Part shown: one piece after another, positions 46,005 through 58,456 of the stretch | How the letters are laid out: the number at the start of each line of letters is the position of its first letter | Position numbering within the stretch: position 1 is the first letter of the stretch | From: Trichuris trichiura | Lineage: Eukaryota > Nematoda > Enoplea > Trichinellida > Trichuridae | DNA length: 64,000 nt | Assembly (NCBI GenBank): GCA_037903355.1 | Contig: JBAJFE010000060.1 | Location: forward strand, 1,488,001-1,552,000 | Direction of reading: 5' to 3' | Made by a program: the position numbers and the translations under genes | The notes under the pieces: generated by a model | Databases searched by the model: none | What the model saw: only the letters and a program-made list of their open reading frames with translations | What the model was told of the DNA's origin: nothing

Positions 46005-48894
46005 ATGACCTCAGTTGAGATGTCTTCTTCAACGTTTGATATTAACGTGCTTGAAATATAGGTGAAAGACTTTATGACAGCATGTATTGTCAATGCCGGA
46101 GCTGATCAACAACATGCGAGCATGTTGGCGGATGTTCTCATTGCGGCCGACTACAGGGGTCACTACAGTCATGGTCTCAATCGATTGGGTAAGTTAGTTT
46201 CCATTTCACATAGTTGTTTACTCTTTTCTCTAAACTTAGAACTTATCCCGCTAACTAATGCCCATTAGAGCATTTTTTTAAATATGAAAATCTTTAAAGA
46301 GGTAGCACTTTGTAAAGGTATTGTAGTTACTTCTTGGACATATCTATCCTTATTTTATAGTACTATCCGGTAATTTTAGAGCAAAAAATTTTTTTATTGT
46401 TTTTCCGAAGCTTTCGGTTTCTGCCGTAACCCGTTTTCCGCTGACGACAGGTTGGGGTGAGCCGGAAAGCTTCGAAAAAACAATAAGAGATTTTCTGTTC
46501 CAAAATTACCGGATACTGTCGTAAAATAACGACTAACGTATCCGTATAGGAATTCTTTCGGCAGTCGATTGGATGTCAGAAATGCACGTGCGGTCTGAAA
46601 TTGTATTCCGTAATGCTGGAATGAACATTTCGAACATTGCTGAAGTCGTTTAGATCAAGCAGACGTTTTCAGTCTGAGCAAGTAAGAAGGAAACGTTCGG
46701 AACTATGTCGCCTACGGAAAGTGATTGTCTGTTAGCAGCCCATTAATAGGGGATAACGTCAGGATTATTTTTTGGGCCCTTATTTTCATATTGCTTTATT
46801 AGTAGGAGCTCTAATCTTGAACAAGCGATTGGCAGAGCTGTAAAGAAAATTTTTGTTGCAGAAAATATTTAATTCTCATACCGCTGCCATGTCCACTTAG
46901 CCGGTGAAGTCTAATTTGCATAAATAAGCAAATGCACATATCTGTTTTAATTTTTTTGTAGCACAAAGCGATTGCAGTCATATCCGTAATTGGAAAAGCT
47001 TTTTAGCAGTGTTTCCCTGCTTTTAGATATGTACATAAACGATTTGAATGGATCCTTTTGCAAAGGCTCCGGTGTTCCAACAGTACTGAATGATAAGGCG
47101 GCTACTGCATGGGTGGACGGAGAAAATCTTCTCGGACCTGTTGTGGGAAATTTTTGCATGGATTTAGCGATTAAAAAGGCGCAGACCGCAGGTATTGGTT
47201 GGATCGTCGCCAAGGGTACGTCACCGTCCTCCAACAGCGCCATTACTCTCTTGTACCCATTTCAGGTTCAAACCATTACGGAATTGCTGGGCATTACGCT
47301 ATGAAAGCGTCGGCGGTGGGCTTACTGGTAAGAAAGCAGCGTCAAATAATGCAACGAGTTTATAGAAATTTTTATTGTGTTAATGAATGCGGAGATGAGC
47401 CGTGCTTAAGCTTGTCCAAGGAAGGTATAGCTCCTTTTAGCGGGAAATTCTGCGTCGCTAATCAGAGTTACACGTTTTTTTAAAAAATAACCGAAAGTAT
47501 TAGTATAACAGTGGCTACAATTCGCGTTTCAGCGCAAAATACCTACAGCCATATTTGGTTAGCGAAAACATGAGGAATTGATTGAGCTTTGTTTCTCAGA
47601 TTTACATAACTTTTCATAGAACATTATCGTTAAAAGGTGAAAGTCGCAGGCACATATAAGGACAAAAATAGCGAAGCACATCCGTTAAGCTTAGTGAATT
47701 GTAAAGCGTTGCCTATACTTTCAGGGTATGTCATTCACCAACACTTCGCCGCTTTCCTTTCCTACCCGTTCTCGCCAAGTATACGGATTTTGTGTTGTCG
47801 TTGTAGTTGATCGGCTAAAATTCGAATATAGGTTATGATGGGCACAAATCCCATATCCTTAGCTGCGCCTGCAATCAACAATGACAGTTTTGTTCTGGAC
47901 ATGGCAACAACAACGGTCGCTTTGGGCAAAATTGAATTGGCCGATAGGAAAAATGAAAAAATACCAAGTTCATGGGCTGCCGATAGCGGCGGAAGAGTAA
48001 GCGATTTGTTGAAGTTGCTTTCCCGCTTTACAACGCTTCTATTCAACAGGAAACAAGAGAGCCAAAAAAGGTGCTTCAAAATGGAGGCTTACTGCCTTTG
48101 GGAGGAACGGAAATAACATGTAAATTTCTTTTTAATTATCCAGCAAATATATATATATGTATGTATGTATCCGTTTGGGTAAAACGGTTGACTATAAAGC
48201 AGTTTTTAATCAACTGAAAAAATGTGTTAAATTTAGCTGGATACAAAGGCTACGGTTTAGCCACAATGGTCGAGGTATTCTGCGGTATTTTGTCCGGCGC
48301 CAACTATGGTAAGCATATCCGCCGTTGGAAAGATTCAAGCGAAGTGGCAAACTTGGTGAGCATTTGACATTGCTGCAACGTTATACAATTGTCTCTTCAT
48401 TGAGTACTTTTGATGAATGACACAAAGCTGCGTAGTAGTTGAAAAAGCTGCTTATGCTAATTTACCAATTCCATCCGCATGACGTCATAAGGTTTTTTTT
48501 CGCGTTTAGGGTCAGTGTTTTGTGGCCATTGATCCGAACGCATTCGCGCCTTGTTTTGCTGAACGAATGCAAGATTTGATGAACGATCTGCGGCAATCTT
48601 TTTCGGTAAGAATGAAAAGGGTTGTGCAGCAGGAATGCAATTGACCTTTACAGGTCGAGAAGGACAAACCTGTATTGGTTGCGGGTGACCCTGAAAGAGC
48701 GCACATGAAGTATTGCGACAGCCTTGGCGGTATTCCTTATCACGCAAACCAAATCACTTTCATGGTATGTTATATACTCTCCGTTGCTTTTCGAATCATT
48801 CTCTCAGCTTATAATGGATTTTTTTTTCCAGAAGGAAATTGGAAAGCGCCAAAATGTTGCCGTGCCGTCATTTAAAAAGTATAGAAAAATATAG
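46005..48894 (+). CDS. Ldh2-family malate/L-lactate dehydrogenase
   Basis: NAD(P)-dependent 2-hydroxyacid oxidoreductase of the MDH2/LDH2 (Ldh2) fold, unrelated to ordinary LDH. Exons: 46005-46013, 46062-46188, 47027-47215, 47266-47327, 47725-47778, 47832-47996, 48050-48119, 48237-48355, 48510-48605, 48654-48764 and 48832-48894; all phases agree, 354 residues, the usual family size. Landmarks: ADYRGHYSHGLNRL (His region of the active site), AWVDGENLLGPVVGNFCM, KGSNHYGIAGHYA, MSFTNTSPLSFPTRSRQ, MGTNPISLAAPA, FVLDMATTTVALGKIE, GGLLPLGG, GYKGYGLATMVEVFCGILSG and VLVAGDPERAH with GGIPYH. A three-codon first exon is my best guess for the start. Nematodes have this enzyme, which is scarce in vertebrates. 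The 838 bp intron 46189-47026 holds a foldback. Confidence 0.92.
46352..46527. mobile_element. Family-3 foldback in the dehydrogenase intron
   Basis: Long inverted arms: left TACTATCCGGTAATTTTAGA through TTATTGTTTTTCCGAAGC and TTTCGG; right GGAAAGCTTCGAAAAAACAA through CCAAAATTACCGGATACTG. About 70 bp per arm with a short GC-rich loop. The CGAAGCTTTC core links it to 13353-13446. Confidence 0.75.
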
Positions 48895-50139
48895 TATCCA
48901 CTGGTCGAACATGCTGTCGGTCGGCGGGATTTGTTGTGCCTTTATTTTTCTTCTGACTAATCCAACTTACGCGACTCGAATTAAGGGTCTTTGCGGTTCT
49001 AACGTAAGCACGTTTAGCGGTTCCTAAAGGTTACCTGATTGGCGCTCAGCTTGATTAATAAGTGAATCATAGCGTTTCAGCCTTTTGAAATAACGTTTTA
49101 AATTGTTTATCGCGTTTGACGGTATGTAAATAAAGTAAATGCAAAGAAAACTCAGATAATAATAAATACAACGTAGAAGCGCGTATAGTATGTAAACACA
49201 TGACGTCATCTCTGTTCAAGATGACGAACCAATTCAAATTTAAGACTAAATGTTATTGTTATCTCGAAGAAAAGCTTCCTGCTTAACTGATGCTCTCTTT
49301 AATCTATCAGTGCCGCAATTCTCCGATTATTTGCATGCACACGTTTGGAACGTTTTTTGCCGTAAGTATGCAAAAATGAAACATTAAAACAGATAAGAAA
49401 AGCTGCTTTCTTAGCGATACTACAAACGATGATGTTAAACCGTTAGTTGTTTTATAAAGTATGTTCGAGTACATAGACTACTGTACTGACAATACAATTT
49501 AGGATACCTTTTAATAATGCTTATTGTTAGCTTGCTTTGTCTTTTTTTGGATATGCCAAACTTAAAAGATGCCATTTTTTGGTTCACTTAATATTTAAAA
49601 CGTCAATTCAAACTTGCTGATACTAAAATTGTGAAAATATATAGATAATTAAGAATGCATATCTGCTTCCAACAGATTTCTTAAAGCTTTTTATGATGCT
49701 GCAGATGCGTAACTGGTGCCATTTGTAAGCTCGACTTCTCGTCATTGAAAACTGAAACAGATTACTTTGTCTTTACGGACATTATGAGACAGTTTGTGTT
49801 TATTTTTTTAATATAATGCTTAAATTGCAAGGCTCATAAGTAAATTCGCATATTTTGCATAGTTTTAGCATACATATTGAGATTGGGTAAAGTAATATGA
49901 AATGCGACAGTTGGCAACAATACTTCGAAGGCTGTAACTACTACTGATAAAAATGGAAAGATAGATACGCCTAAGTATTGATATGAAAAGCAATATCTAT
50001 CATGTTTGTATTCACCCAATTGTTTTTACCTTCCGGTTGCCTTTGTCGGTGAGCTATTCAAGTTCGCTACATTTGACGGAATGTTCAAAGCGTTCATTTT
50101 TACCAGTTTAATCTATTAATTTGTGAATGCCTGCTGACA
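48895..50139. other. No supported gene
   Basis: AT-rich spacer between the dehydrogenase gene and a convergent small gene. Nothing coding seen. Confidence 0.35.
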
Positions 50140-50484
50140 CTACGACGACAGCTCCGATGAGTCATCTTCGCCGTACAACTTTTCCAAATAGCACACAAGA
50201 TCCGTTAGATGCTTCAAATTGAACTGTGTCAAACCATCGCCCTCTGGTGAGCATGAAAAATGGGCTCGCACCATTGGAAGCGTAGTGGAAAATTCGTCGT
50301 CGTAATATGGCAAGTCGTTTATGAATACAAGACGCTGCTCACCCTCGAGATACTCCCATTCACCCGTTATGCCTTGACTCGGTGCAGCGCTAGCATTGCT
50401 GTTTACAGTTGAAGACTTCTTTGCATCCCCTTCCGCCGCCGAATGCGTTAGCGGCACGAATTTCGTTGTGTTTGAATTTTCCAT
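50140..50484 (-). CDS. Small acidic protein of unknown function
   Basis: Single exon, 114 residues from ATG at 50484 (MENSNTTKFVPLTHSAAEGD). The first 40 residues are Ser/Ala/Asn-rich and likely disordered. Residues 41 to about 105 look folded (GEWEYLEGEQRLVFINDLPY, then MVRAHFSCSPEGDGLTQFNL and LVCYLEKLYGED), and the end is acidic (DDSSELSS). No signal peptide or membrane segment. No family recognised. Good codon-like composition and a clean single frame support it as real; the spacing to the next gene (CC2D2A, same strand) is about 680 bases. Confidence 0.6.
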   Translation of the reverse strand: MENSNTTKFVPLTHSAAEGDAKKSSTVNSNASAAPSQGITGEWEYLEGEQRLVFINDLPYYDDEFSTTLPMVRAHFSCSPEGDGLTQFNLKHLTDLVCYLEKLYGEDDSSELSS

Positions 50485-50922
50485 TCACCAAATAGCAAAC
50501 TACTTGGCGATAAAAGCTTCTGACACACGGCTATCGTAAAATGCCGTGGCCTGCGAGACGCATTGTAAAGTATGCGCGTAAGAATTCTATTTTCAAGTGT
50601 ACATTAAAACTTAACTTCAAACTGTAAACTCTGCGTAGAAAAAGATTTGGGTTAAAACGCATTGAAATTATTGGCCCAACTTTTTCAGCTTTTCAAAGGT
50701 GGCGTTACGGCGCCACTCTTTGAAGAAGAAACGTTAATTGGATCTCGCTGTATTGAACCCAAAACGCGAAAGGAAATTCGTACACGCCAAACTTAGCAAC
50801 ACCTATTTTTTTTACATATTTTTCGGCTCTTGAGCGAGAAAGAAATTCAGATCTTTAATCTTCAGTCCTCACATTTTAAGGTTGACACCTTTTAGGATGC
50901 TCATGTTCAATATAAGCTACAC
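50485..50922. other. Upstream of the small acidic gene, nothing else seen
   Basis: No frame or repeat of note. Confidence 0.3.
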
Positions 50923-51052
50923 GCGCGCCCTCCCCGCCAGTTATCAACTTGCTAAAATAAGCCTAAGCATAAGCCTCACTCTTAGCCTTACGTAAAGGCA
51001 GTGTATGCTGGCCGATATGCCTTCTTGATATATATACCTCATTAGTGGGCGG
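50923..51052. mobile_element. Family-1 MITE, short copy
   Basis: Left GCGCGCCCTCCCCGCCAGTT, right ATTAGTGGGCGG, central AATAAGCCTAAGCATAAGCC against CTTAGCCTTACG. Confidence 0.55.
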
Positions 51053-51168
51053 ATCTTTTTCAGCTTGAATAGCCAGCTATTTATTAGGACGAATAATACG
51101 AAGTTATAAAGAAACTGCATGCCTCATCGGCTGGTTGCTATGAACCATCATCGTCAGTTCGGCTAAGC

Positions 51169-51495
51169 TCACAATGGCCTTATCTTTGTTAGGCAACCAA
51201 CCAGTAACCATACGGAATATACGGAACAAGAATATCCATGTACATATACGGCTAGAGCAAATTCAGTGCTGCTATCGGTAAAGTTGCAAATATCTGACAT
51301 GGCAACCGTATCCAAGATGTCTTCTTCAGCAAGGAACCCTTGGTTAATTGCAAATCCAAAAATCTGAAAACAGCCAGAAAACCCTGCATACCGATACTCT
51401 ATTATCTCTATGCAAAAATGCGCGTCAGCTGTTCAGTCTTGCATTATGAACCTATAGTCAGTAGATTAACTTCGTGAATACAACAAAAGCTGCTG

Positions 51496-51532
<37 letters not shown>

Positions 51533-54500
51533 ACATTGGATAAATTTGTCCAACATTCCCATGATTAAAGGTCCAGAAAGAGAAGGATACCTTATATGAA
51601 CTGAACAGCGACTTGACGGTTCCAGGAAAAAGTGCAGTACTGCTCAAGTCGACGGTACCTTCTTCCAGTCTAAAAGAAATCGCTCAATACAATGGCACTT
51701 CAAAATCGGCAGTAAGCACACGAACTTGACAAGTACTTCTCTGAAGCATTGGCCGGCAAAACGATTGAATCTAGTCAATGATTCAGGGCGCCATTTCATC
51801 AAATGCTCAGTGACTACTTTTCTTAAGCGCGTTTCCAATTTCAGCGACATTTCCATATTAGGCAATGAATAGGTTACATTTTCAGGCTGCAATGAGGGAA
51901 TACACTTGCCTTTAAATGTGCTTACTCCATTCTATAGCACTGATATAAAACTTTTAACAACAACTGCCTCACTGTTCAACACATTCCTTTAAGCATACCC
52001 ACTGTACATCGCGCACTTTGTGCGCAATTGATAAAATAAACTACGAATTCAAAAAACGGTTCATCTCTTCACCATTTTAGGTACTCACTTGTACGGAAGA
52101 TAGCTGACGCTGCTCGAATTGTTTGCTCCAAAATGGAACCCAATATACTGAATTCGTGAAGTTGAAGGACAACGATGTTGGATGTCCCGACTTTTGCACG
52201 TTCGCCCATATCTGAATGCAAAATAATTCGCTACGTTACGCGCTAACGCCTGCTGAATTTCGACCATTTTAAAAAAACTTAAACGCCCAAAGGAGGATGA
52301 AGAAAAAGGGGTTTTGTTCGTTATACGCCCCACACTCGTCCTACAACTTCGACCGTCTTTCTATTCTGTTCTTGCATAAGCCTAAGCTAAATTATGATAA
52401 TTACGGGCATAGGCAAGGCCAGAACAGAATGATTGGGGCGCATGCCTGAAAGGAACCTGCATTTCTCAAATTACAGTATGACTTATGAGCGCATAAGAAA
52501 ACTTATGGCCAGAAAGCTCCAAAGAGCTAAAGAAATTCGGCACTTCTCAAGTACAGATAAGCCAAGGTGCAAACTTACGTTGTCTGGCCCAACAGCGCAA
52601 GCTACGTCCCATATTGGGCACAACGGATCATTGCGTTCGTACACTTTTCCCGTCGACGGATTGCAAATAAGGATTTGAGAAAGTTTTACCATTACGTAAG
52701 CTGCATATGGTCCATTACATGCATCCGTGCCAAGCAAGAGAAAGCATGGTATCTCCAAGCCTAACAGCCAGCAGCAGAGCAACGTTGCGTGTTCGGCTTC
52801 TTGAGCTCTCATTGTTTGCAAAGTTTCCTATAATCAAAAGAAGAGATAACGCTAAGTCGGTACGACCAATACTTTAAGTGGAGTGTACTTTTTTGAAAAA
52901 GGCGATAATACATTCTACGAGCAGGTAAAGCTTCACTAATGCACACATTCATGCAAACTGTTCAAATGGGATATTACCTCTATTGTACTCCATATTTGAA
53001 CTACTTCCGGTTTCACAATGACGTCATTGTCTTTCGGTATCAACGATACGAGACGGCACGCAAAAAGCTAAAAGCAGCCAAATGAAAAATGCCTCGCAAA
53101 TGCAATGGCTTCCAACCACAGCGGCTCTCTTGTTCGATTTCAACGAAACAACTTCGGGTGGCGGTTGTATTCTGCGCAAGTAACGAGGTACGAATACGCT
53201 ACGACCGTGCATGTCAAAAACGAAAGCCATGTAATTTCTGTATCTGTGCCTTTTGCATAAGCTTTTAAGCCAAGATTGCCCATAGCTTATCAGTTGCTCA
53301 TCCTCGCCGTGGAAAAGCTAAAAAATGATAAATAAAATAAAAAGAAAACCAATAAGCTACTCGCGACTCGCTTCGGTTACGTCATTTATTTACTAAGTGT
53401 TCATAATTTAAAAAAGTAGTTTGCTACACAGGCAATCTTGAACCAAAAGCAAAAAAAAGAATATATCAGCTGACGGCCAATAAACAACCAATCACTTTTT
53501 CAGCAAGGCGGGAATGTAACGCTAAGAATTCTAAAATGTTTTTAAAAATTTCATTTTCTTATTTTTAATACGTTGTAAGCGACGGACGACTGAGGTTCAT
53601 TTATTTTATTCGTACTTGAAAATCAAACAAGGCTAAAAGAATACTGTAATGTTTGCTCCCGCCCTATTATTCAATCAACAGATACTCGAAACAGCATTAA
53701 ACGGGCTTGTCGCGATTAAATAGGCAATGCACGGTACAGACAGCTCCGATTTCGAATTTTGGAAAACCTACAGCTCTTAGCAGTTAGGATAATCAGGTTC
53801 TTACTGTATTCAAAGCAGAGTGAGGTCGTTTAAACAAATGGACATACGATTGAGAAGAAAATAAACTTTTCCACCTACCCTGATTGCCACCTGGCCAATG
53901 TGAGGAATAGGTTCGATGCGTATGGACAAATGGGCGTAGCATCGATTGAACGGTTGCAGTCTTTGCTTCTCCTTTTGAACCTGATAGTTGAGTAGCCATT
54001 TTGGTGTAGCCAATTCAAACGACCCGTAAAGCTGCATAAGAAGAACATTATGCAAAATAAAGTTGCATCGACGAGGTTTACCCTTTTTTGAGCAATAATA
54101 GAGCTCAGCGATATTTTGACGTAACCAAGCCATCGTCTTTCAATTTTATGGCATACCGTGTGATCGTCCTTCCTCAAATCCTGTAATGAAGCGATTACAA
54201 AGCTTACCACGGCTGAGCAGTCCGTACGAAAAACAATATGCAAATATTAACACTTCAGCTCCAAATAGCCTCTTAGGGTTCGTATCCCTTAGAAAACGAG
54301 GCGCTCTGCCCAGAAGTAACAGCTGGCCTTCCAAAATTTCAAAAGCAAAAAATCTCTTACTTTCGGGATTTCCGTCGACTCCTGTTCAAACAGATCCAAA
54401 CGAAGGCTATCGGAAGCTTTAAACCCCATTTGAGCGCTGCTGAACAACCTTAAAACACAACGCTTTTCATAACTGGCCAAACAATTTGTAGCAAAATTAT

Positions 54501-57500
54501 TGCGACTACATAATTCGACGAAATATTAATAATAGAGCATATTTCAGCGTCAATGAAAATCAGGTTCTTTTGATAACCAGACTTTAATAATACTTGATGG
54601 TTTCGTGTCGTAAATATGGCGTAGTAGTCTTTCAATTTGAGCGCGACATTGCGGTTGAAATGCACTCATTGGATCACATTCATTGCGCGCCCAGTAGTCA
54701 TACTGTAACTTGAAAAACTCAGGTTCCCTACTAGAAAATAAGCCTGTTCTGCTATTACCTAAGCCTAAGCTTAACAACAAAGCTTAAACTTTTGACTTGG
54801 GGGTGACGTAAGGCTTGCAGTATGACTTATGTGAACATAAAGAATAAAACCCTAACTGTTATTCCATAAATTCAAAATACGTTAAAAATAGGACAATGGG
54901 ACTGTTATAATACGCGAAATGAAGTCATTTTGTGAAACAAACTACACTCGCCTTAAGAGCAGAGTTGATGTAGTACTATCAAGTTTACCATAAGCACTGT
55001 ATTAACAAATAAGCTAAATGAATACCTGATCATCATACTAATTGTTTGATTCCAAATAGGGTTTGGGCCATCGGCAAATGTCGACTGAGTCCACTTTCCT
55101 CGAAAGCGTACAATAAACACATATTTGATCTGCTTTAGCGGCTGAAAAAGCAACACGCGTTTTCGTCACTGCGATCATAGTATTATGCCTTACTTTTGTT
55201 CCGGAAAAAACTTTTGCCCCGATAACATTCCTAAACAGATTACCATTATGGATTTTGCCCGAAAAACTTTCAACACATTCCAAAGCTGTTCGCCGTCATA
55301 ACGCGTACGTTTCGCGTCCGCTGGCCAAACAATTATTACGAAAATAAGGAAGTACCTGTCACTTCTGGCGGGAACGTTATTGCACCGATTTATGCCAACT
55401 AGCAAACGAAATTGGCCATCAATTGACATGCCGCCTTTAAGTGGAAGCGGCGGTTGGGCAAAACTTCTTCTATGCGTTCTGAGCGACTGCTCGCTTGTTA
55501 AACTAAAATAAACAAACCAAAATTCGTATTGAAAATGCAGCACGACTATTTCTTACTGGAAGGCATTTTCCTTTTCTCGAGAAACTATAGTATCGTAGGT
55601 TTGTTGCTTATGATGAGTTAACCAATGAAGAAGGCAAAAGCGTACCTGAAAACGTACGTTCAGCCATTTATGGACAAGTCCCAAGTTTGGCTACAGATAT
55701 CTTAAACTTTCTTTAACTTCGTTATTATTTTACTCAATACGCTATGCGACCTCCTATTTCAAAAGTTAGTTGAAACCTGAGTATCCTAAAATTAAAGGGT
55801 TAATGTTTTAGGGTACTACACTCATTTATTTGACTTATAAATATTAGTCATAATTTAACGCATTAATTTCTAGGTTATTTATTCTTATAAATATAAGAAA
55901 TGCATATCAAAGTTGGGACATGGAATACTTGTTTTGCCTATATGCTGTAACAGCTTAACAAAACTTATGGACTTTGTTCGTTACGCCGCAGTGGTTATGC
56001 TGTAAGCTTGCTAGCCATCTCGTTCGGGCACTGCCTAAGCCTAAGCCTAAACATGCAGCTTATGTTCTGCTTTAGGGTTAGATAAAGGCAGAACAGGATG
56101 ATTGGCATGTCAGCAAGAAGCGAACCTGCGTTCCTCATATTACAGTATGACTAGTGGGTGCGCAACGAATAAGGTCTGAAATTATTAATACTAATACGTG
56201 CTTTACCGACTGAGCTTTTTCCGCCAAGCAACGACAAGTTTCTAGTTCTTTATACTCGCTCAGTTCATTGGACACTTGAACATCGTATTCTCTTATCTAA
56301 AAAAGCGCACGTTCGAAATGGACAAAGAAGAAAGCTTAACGAACGAACATCTTCGTCTATTTTTGTTGACATCGTAAACTGACTTTCGCTAAACGTTTTG
56401 CCGGAATGATGAGACATAATTCGATAGATTGCATTGCGATTCGTTCCTTCTTTGGTGTCAAGCTCGCAAACCGTAGGTTGAAGGGACAAACGCACCGACG
56501 GAGTGGACATCACGTTGGCCTACGAAAAAATAGGAACAGTGGCATTTATGGCGCGGCAAAAATGGGCATACCGTACCTGGGTTGACGGAGGTTCAATGCC
56601 TTTTCTCTCCGCGTCATTTTTCGCTTCCGTTTCACTTAGCCTATAAAGTTAACCTAACGTCCAAAAGGATACAACAAAGCAGAAACAAAAAATTAAAATA
56701 AAGTCTTTGCGTCTAACCTGGCGTTCTTTCGAACCGGCACCAGCGGATTGCCATCCTTTCCTTTACCCCAACGTACGGAAAGCCTGAGAACGCCCGAAAT
56801 ATGGGGAATAAAGGCTGGTATGCCAAACTCTTCCAAGCGGACTAGTTCACCTTAAGATAGAAAGAAAGCTATTTTTATGAAACTGTTTACATTGGATGAC
56901 TAACCTGCCCCTACACCACTGTTTGCGTATATGGCTCGCAGTTCGCTGGAAAATTCGATCTCTGACACTTCGTCGGCTTCACAATTGTTGTCTGCTCTAT
57001 CGGAAGGCAATGGAACACCTAATGTTGCCAGATAATTCCAATCATAACCAGTAGATTCGTACAACTACAAAAAGTGTAAAGTGTAAAGCCTAATGGAGTA
57101 GATAACTTTTCAAAACAAAGGATAGGGTGGCGCGGTAAGACCTACCTTCAAAGTAATGCTTTTTGGCCATTCCTTAACCAATAAACTATAGGAGCTACCA
57201 AGAGCAACGCAGAAATCTAAGTTCAAAGGTCTCGAAGCGGTTGAGCAAACTTCTTTCCCATTGTAAAACAATTTCAGCATCACCTTATGCTTGGTGATTT
57301 GTTGCCTTCGAGACTTCTCCTCTCTACAACAGCTTGCATTCACCGTATGTCATTGCAAATATTTTTGCCGAATTTTTACACGGGACATTGATCGATTGAA
57401 GTTATACTCGCTGAACTTCCCAAAATCGGCAACAGCAAAGGCTCTCCTTGTTAATTGACCTATTGGAATTTGAAGCGACGGAAGCACTTGTCAAACCTGG

Positions 57501-58456
57501 ATTTCGTCTGCTTCTCAACGCTTCCTTACAAATTTCCGTCCACGCTGCATTACCGTCGAATGCATTGTTGTCCTTGCAACTGGCATCATCCTTCCCCTGC
57601 GCATGCAAATAACACAAAGAATAGAAGAAATTGGAATAAAATTAAAGTATTTGCATATTCATCCAATTTCACTTTCAACCAGACGTACCGAAACAAGCTG
57701 CATTCGGACATATATGTTATTTTGAACGAGAGACAAGGAAAGGCCAACGTACCTGCTTATCTTTATTTTCAAATTCCCGTTCTTCCAAGTCGTCTAGCAA
57801 ATCTGCTTTCCACGCGTCTTTATCACTCTCCGCGTCAACTTCGTATCTAACATCGGAGGTACTACGGGAAAAATGTGACATATAGGCTGTACGCACTTTT
57901 GAAGTGTCAGCTTAAACGAAGTTGTCGTATAGCGTTGGACTTTTCTTAAGCGTTTGATGTTATTCCATGTGGATACGATTTTCTGCAACAGCAAATGGTC
58001 TTTTGCCTCTTCTTCGTTCCGGCGTCGCCTCAGTTCCCTTAAGAGGCAATTGATATGCCCAGATGAGTGTTGGATCGCTTAGCGACTTTTACCTGCATTC
58101 GCTGAGTAGCTTTTCGATCTTATTCTCTCTTTCCGCTACGCTCTCACTGTCGCTTGTCTCCAGGTCTATTTTGCATTCATGAAAGCGAGTTCTCACTAAG
58201 GCAAGCTGCAAACCTTGCCTGTTAGAAAATTCTATTCAAATATACATTTTTCACAATACTTAACCTGCTGCGCGTAATGATAAGATAGGTTTTCCCGTAG
58301 CCGACTTTGGAATACGTTGTACAGTTCGAGCAAACGCCGGCATAAAACGTCTTCCTTCGAAAATAGGGAGTGATGGGTGAACATCAGTTTTGACAATGTG
58401 ATCACCAGCTCGAACATGCTGACTCCGGTTTTCGATGAATCATTCTTCTTAGCACA
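51169..58456 (-). CDS. CC2D2A: CC2D2A / MKS-6, ciliary transition-zone protein (5' end not found)
   Basis: Builds the Y-link/MKS module of the ciliary transition zone. Recognised exons (minus): 58456-58265 (LMFTHHSLFSKEDVL), 57323-57146 (KVMLKLFYNGKEVCSTASRP), 56519-56384, 55502-55356, 55141-55026 (C2 domain, FADGPNPIWNQT), about 54418-54370 (LRLDLFEQE), 54180-54082 (ERRWLGYVKISLSSI), 54031-53891, 53317-53120 (SVFVPRYLRRIQPPPE), 53067-52978, 52827-52579 (transglutaminase-like: EAEHATLLCCWLLGL, ILICNPSTGKVYE), 52211-52089, 51886-51726 (MKWRPESLTRFNRFAGQCF), 51669-51591 and 51363-51169 (STEFALAVYVHGY). The nine exons from 54180 onward, except the 54418 one, are phase-consistent; the upstream half has unplaced exons, and the N-terminus is missing. 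The gene continues to the edge of the repeat array. Confidence 0.9.
51498..51528. repeat. (TA)n microsatellite in the last CC2D2A intron
   Basis: About 31 bases of uninterrupted TA between the last two coding exons. Confidence 0.9.
52325..52491. mobile_element. Family-1 MITE in a CC2D2A intron
   Basis: Left ACGCCCCACACTCGTCCTAC, right AACCTGCATTTCTCAAATTA then CAGTATGACTTATGAGCGC; centre GCATAAGCCTAAGC opposite GGGCATAGGCAAGG. Inside the intron 52212-52578. Confidence 0.7.
54685..54836. mobile_element. Family-1 MITE in a CC2D2A intron
   Basis: Left GCGCGCCCAGTAGTCATACT then GTAACTTGAAAAACTCAGG, right TTGCAGTATGACTTATGTG, centre TACCTAAGCCTAAGCTTAAC. The left end is one of the best preserved in the window. 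Confidence 0.75.
55983..56163. mobile_element. Family-1 MITE in a CC2D2A intron
   Basis: Right end CGAACCTGCG, TTACAGTATGACTAGTGGGT and GCGC is well preserved. The centre has three tandem CCTAAG units (TGCCTAAGCCTAAGCCTAAA) opposite TTTAGGGTTAGATAAAGGCA. The left end is diverged. Confidence 0.75.
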
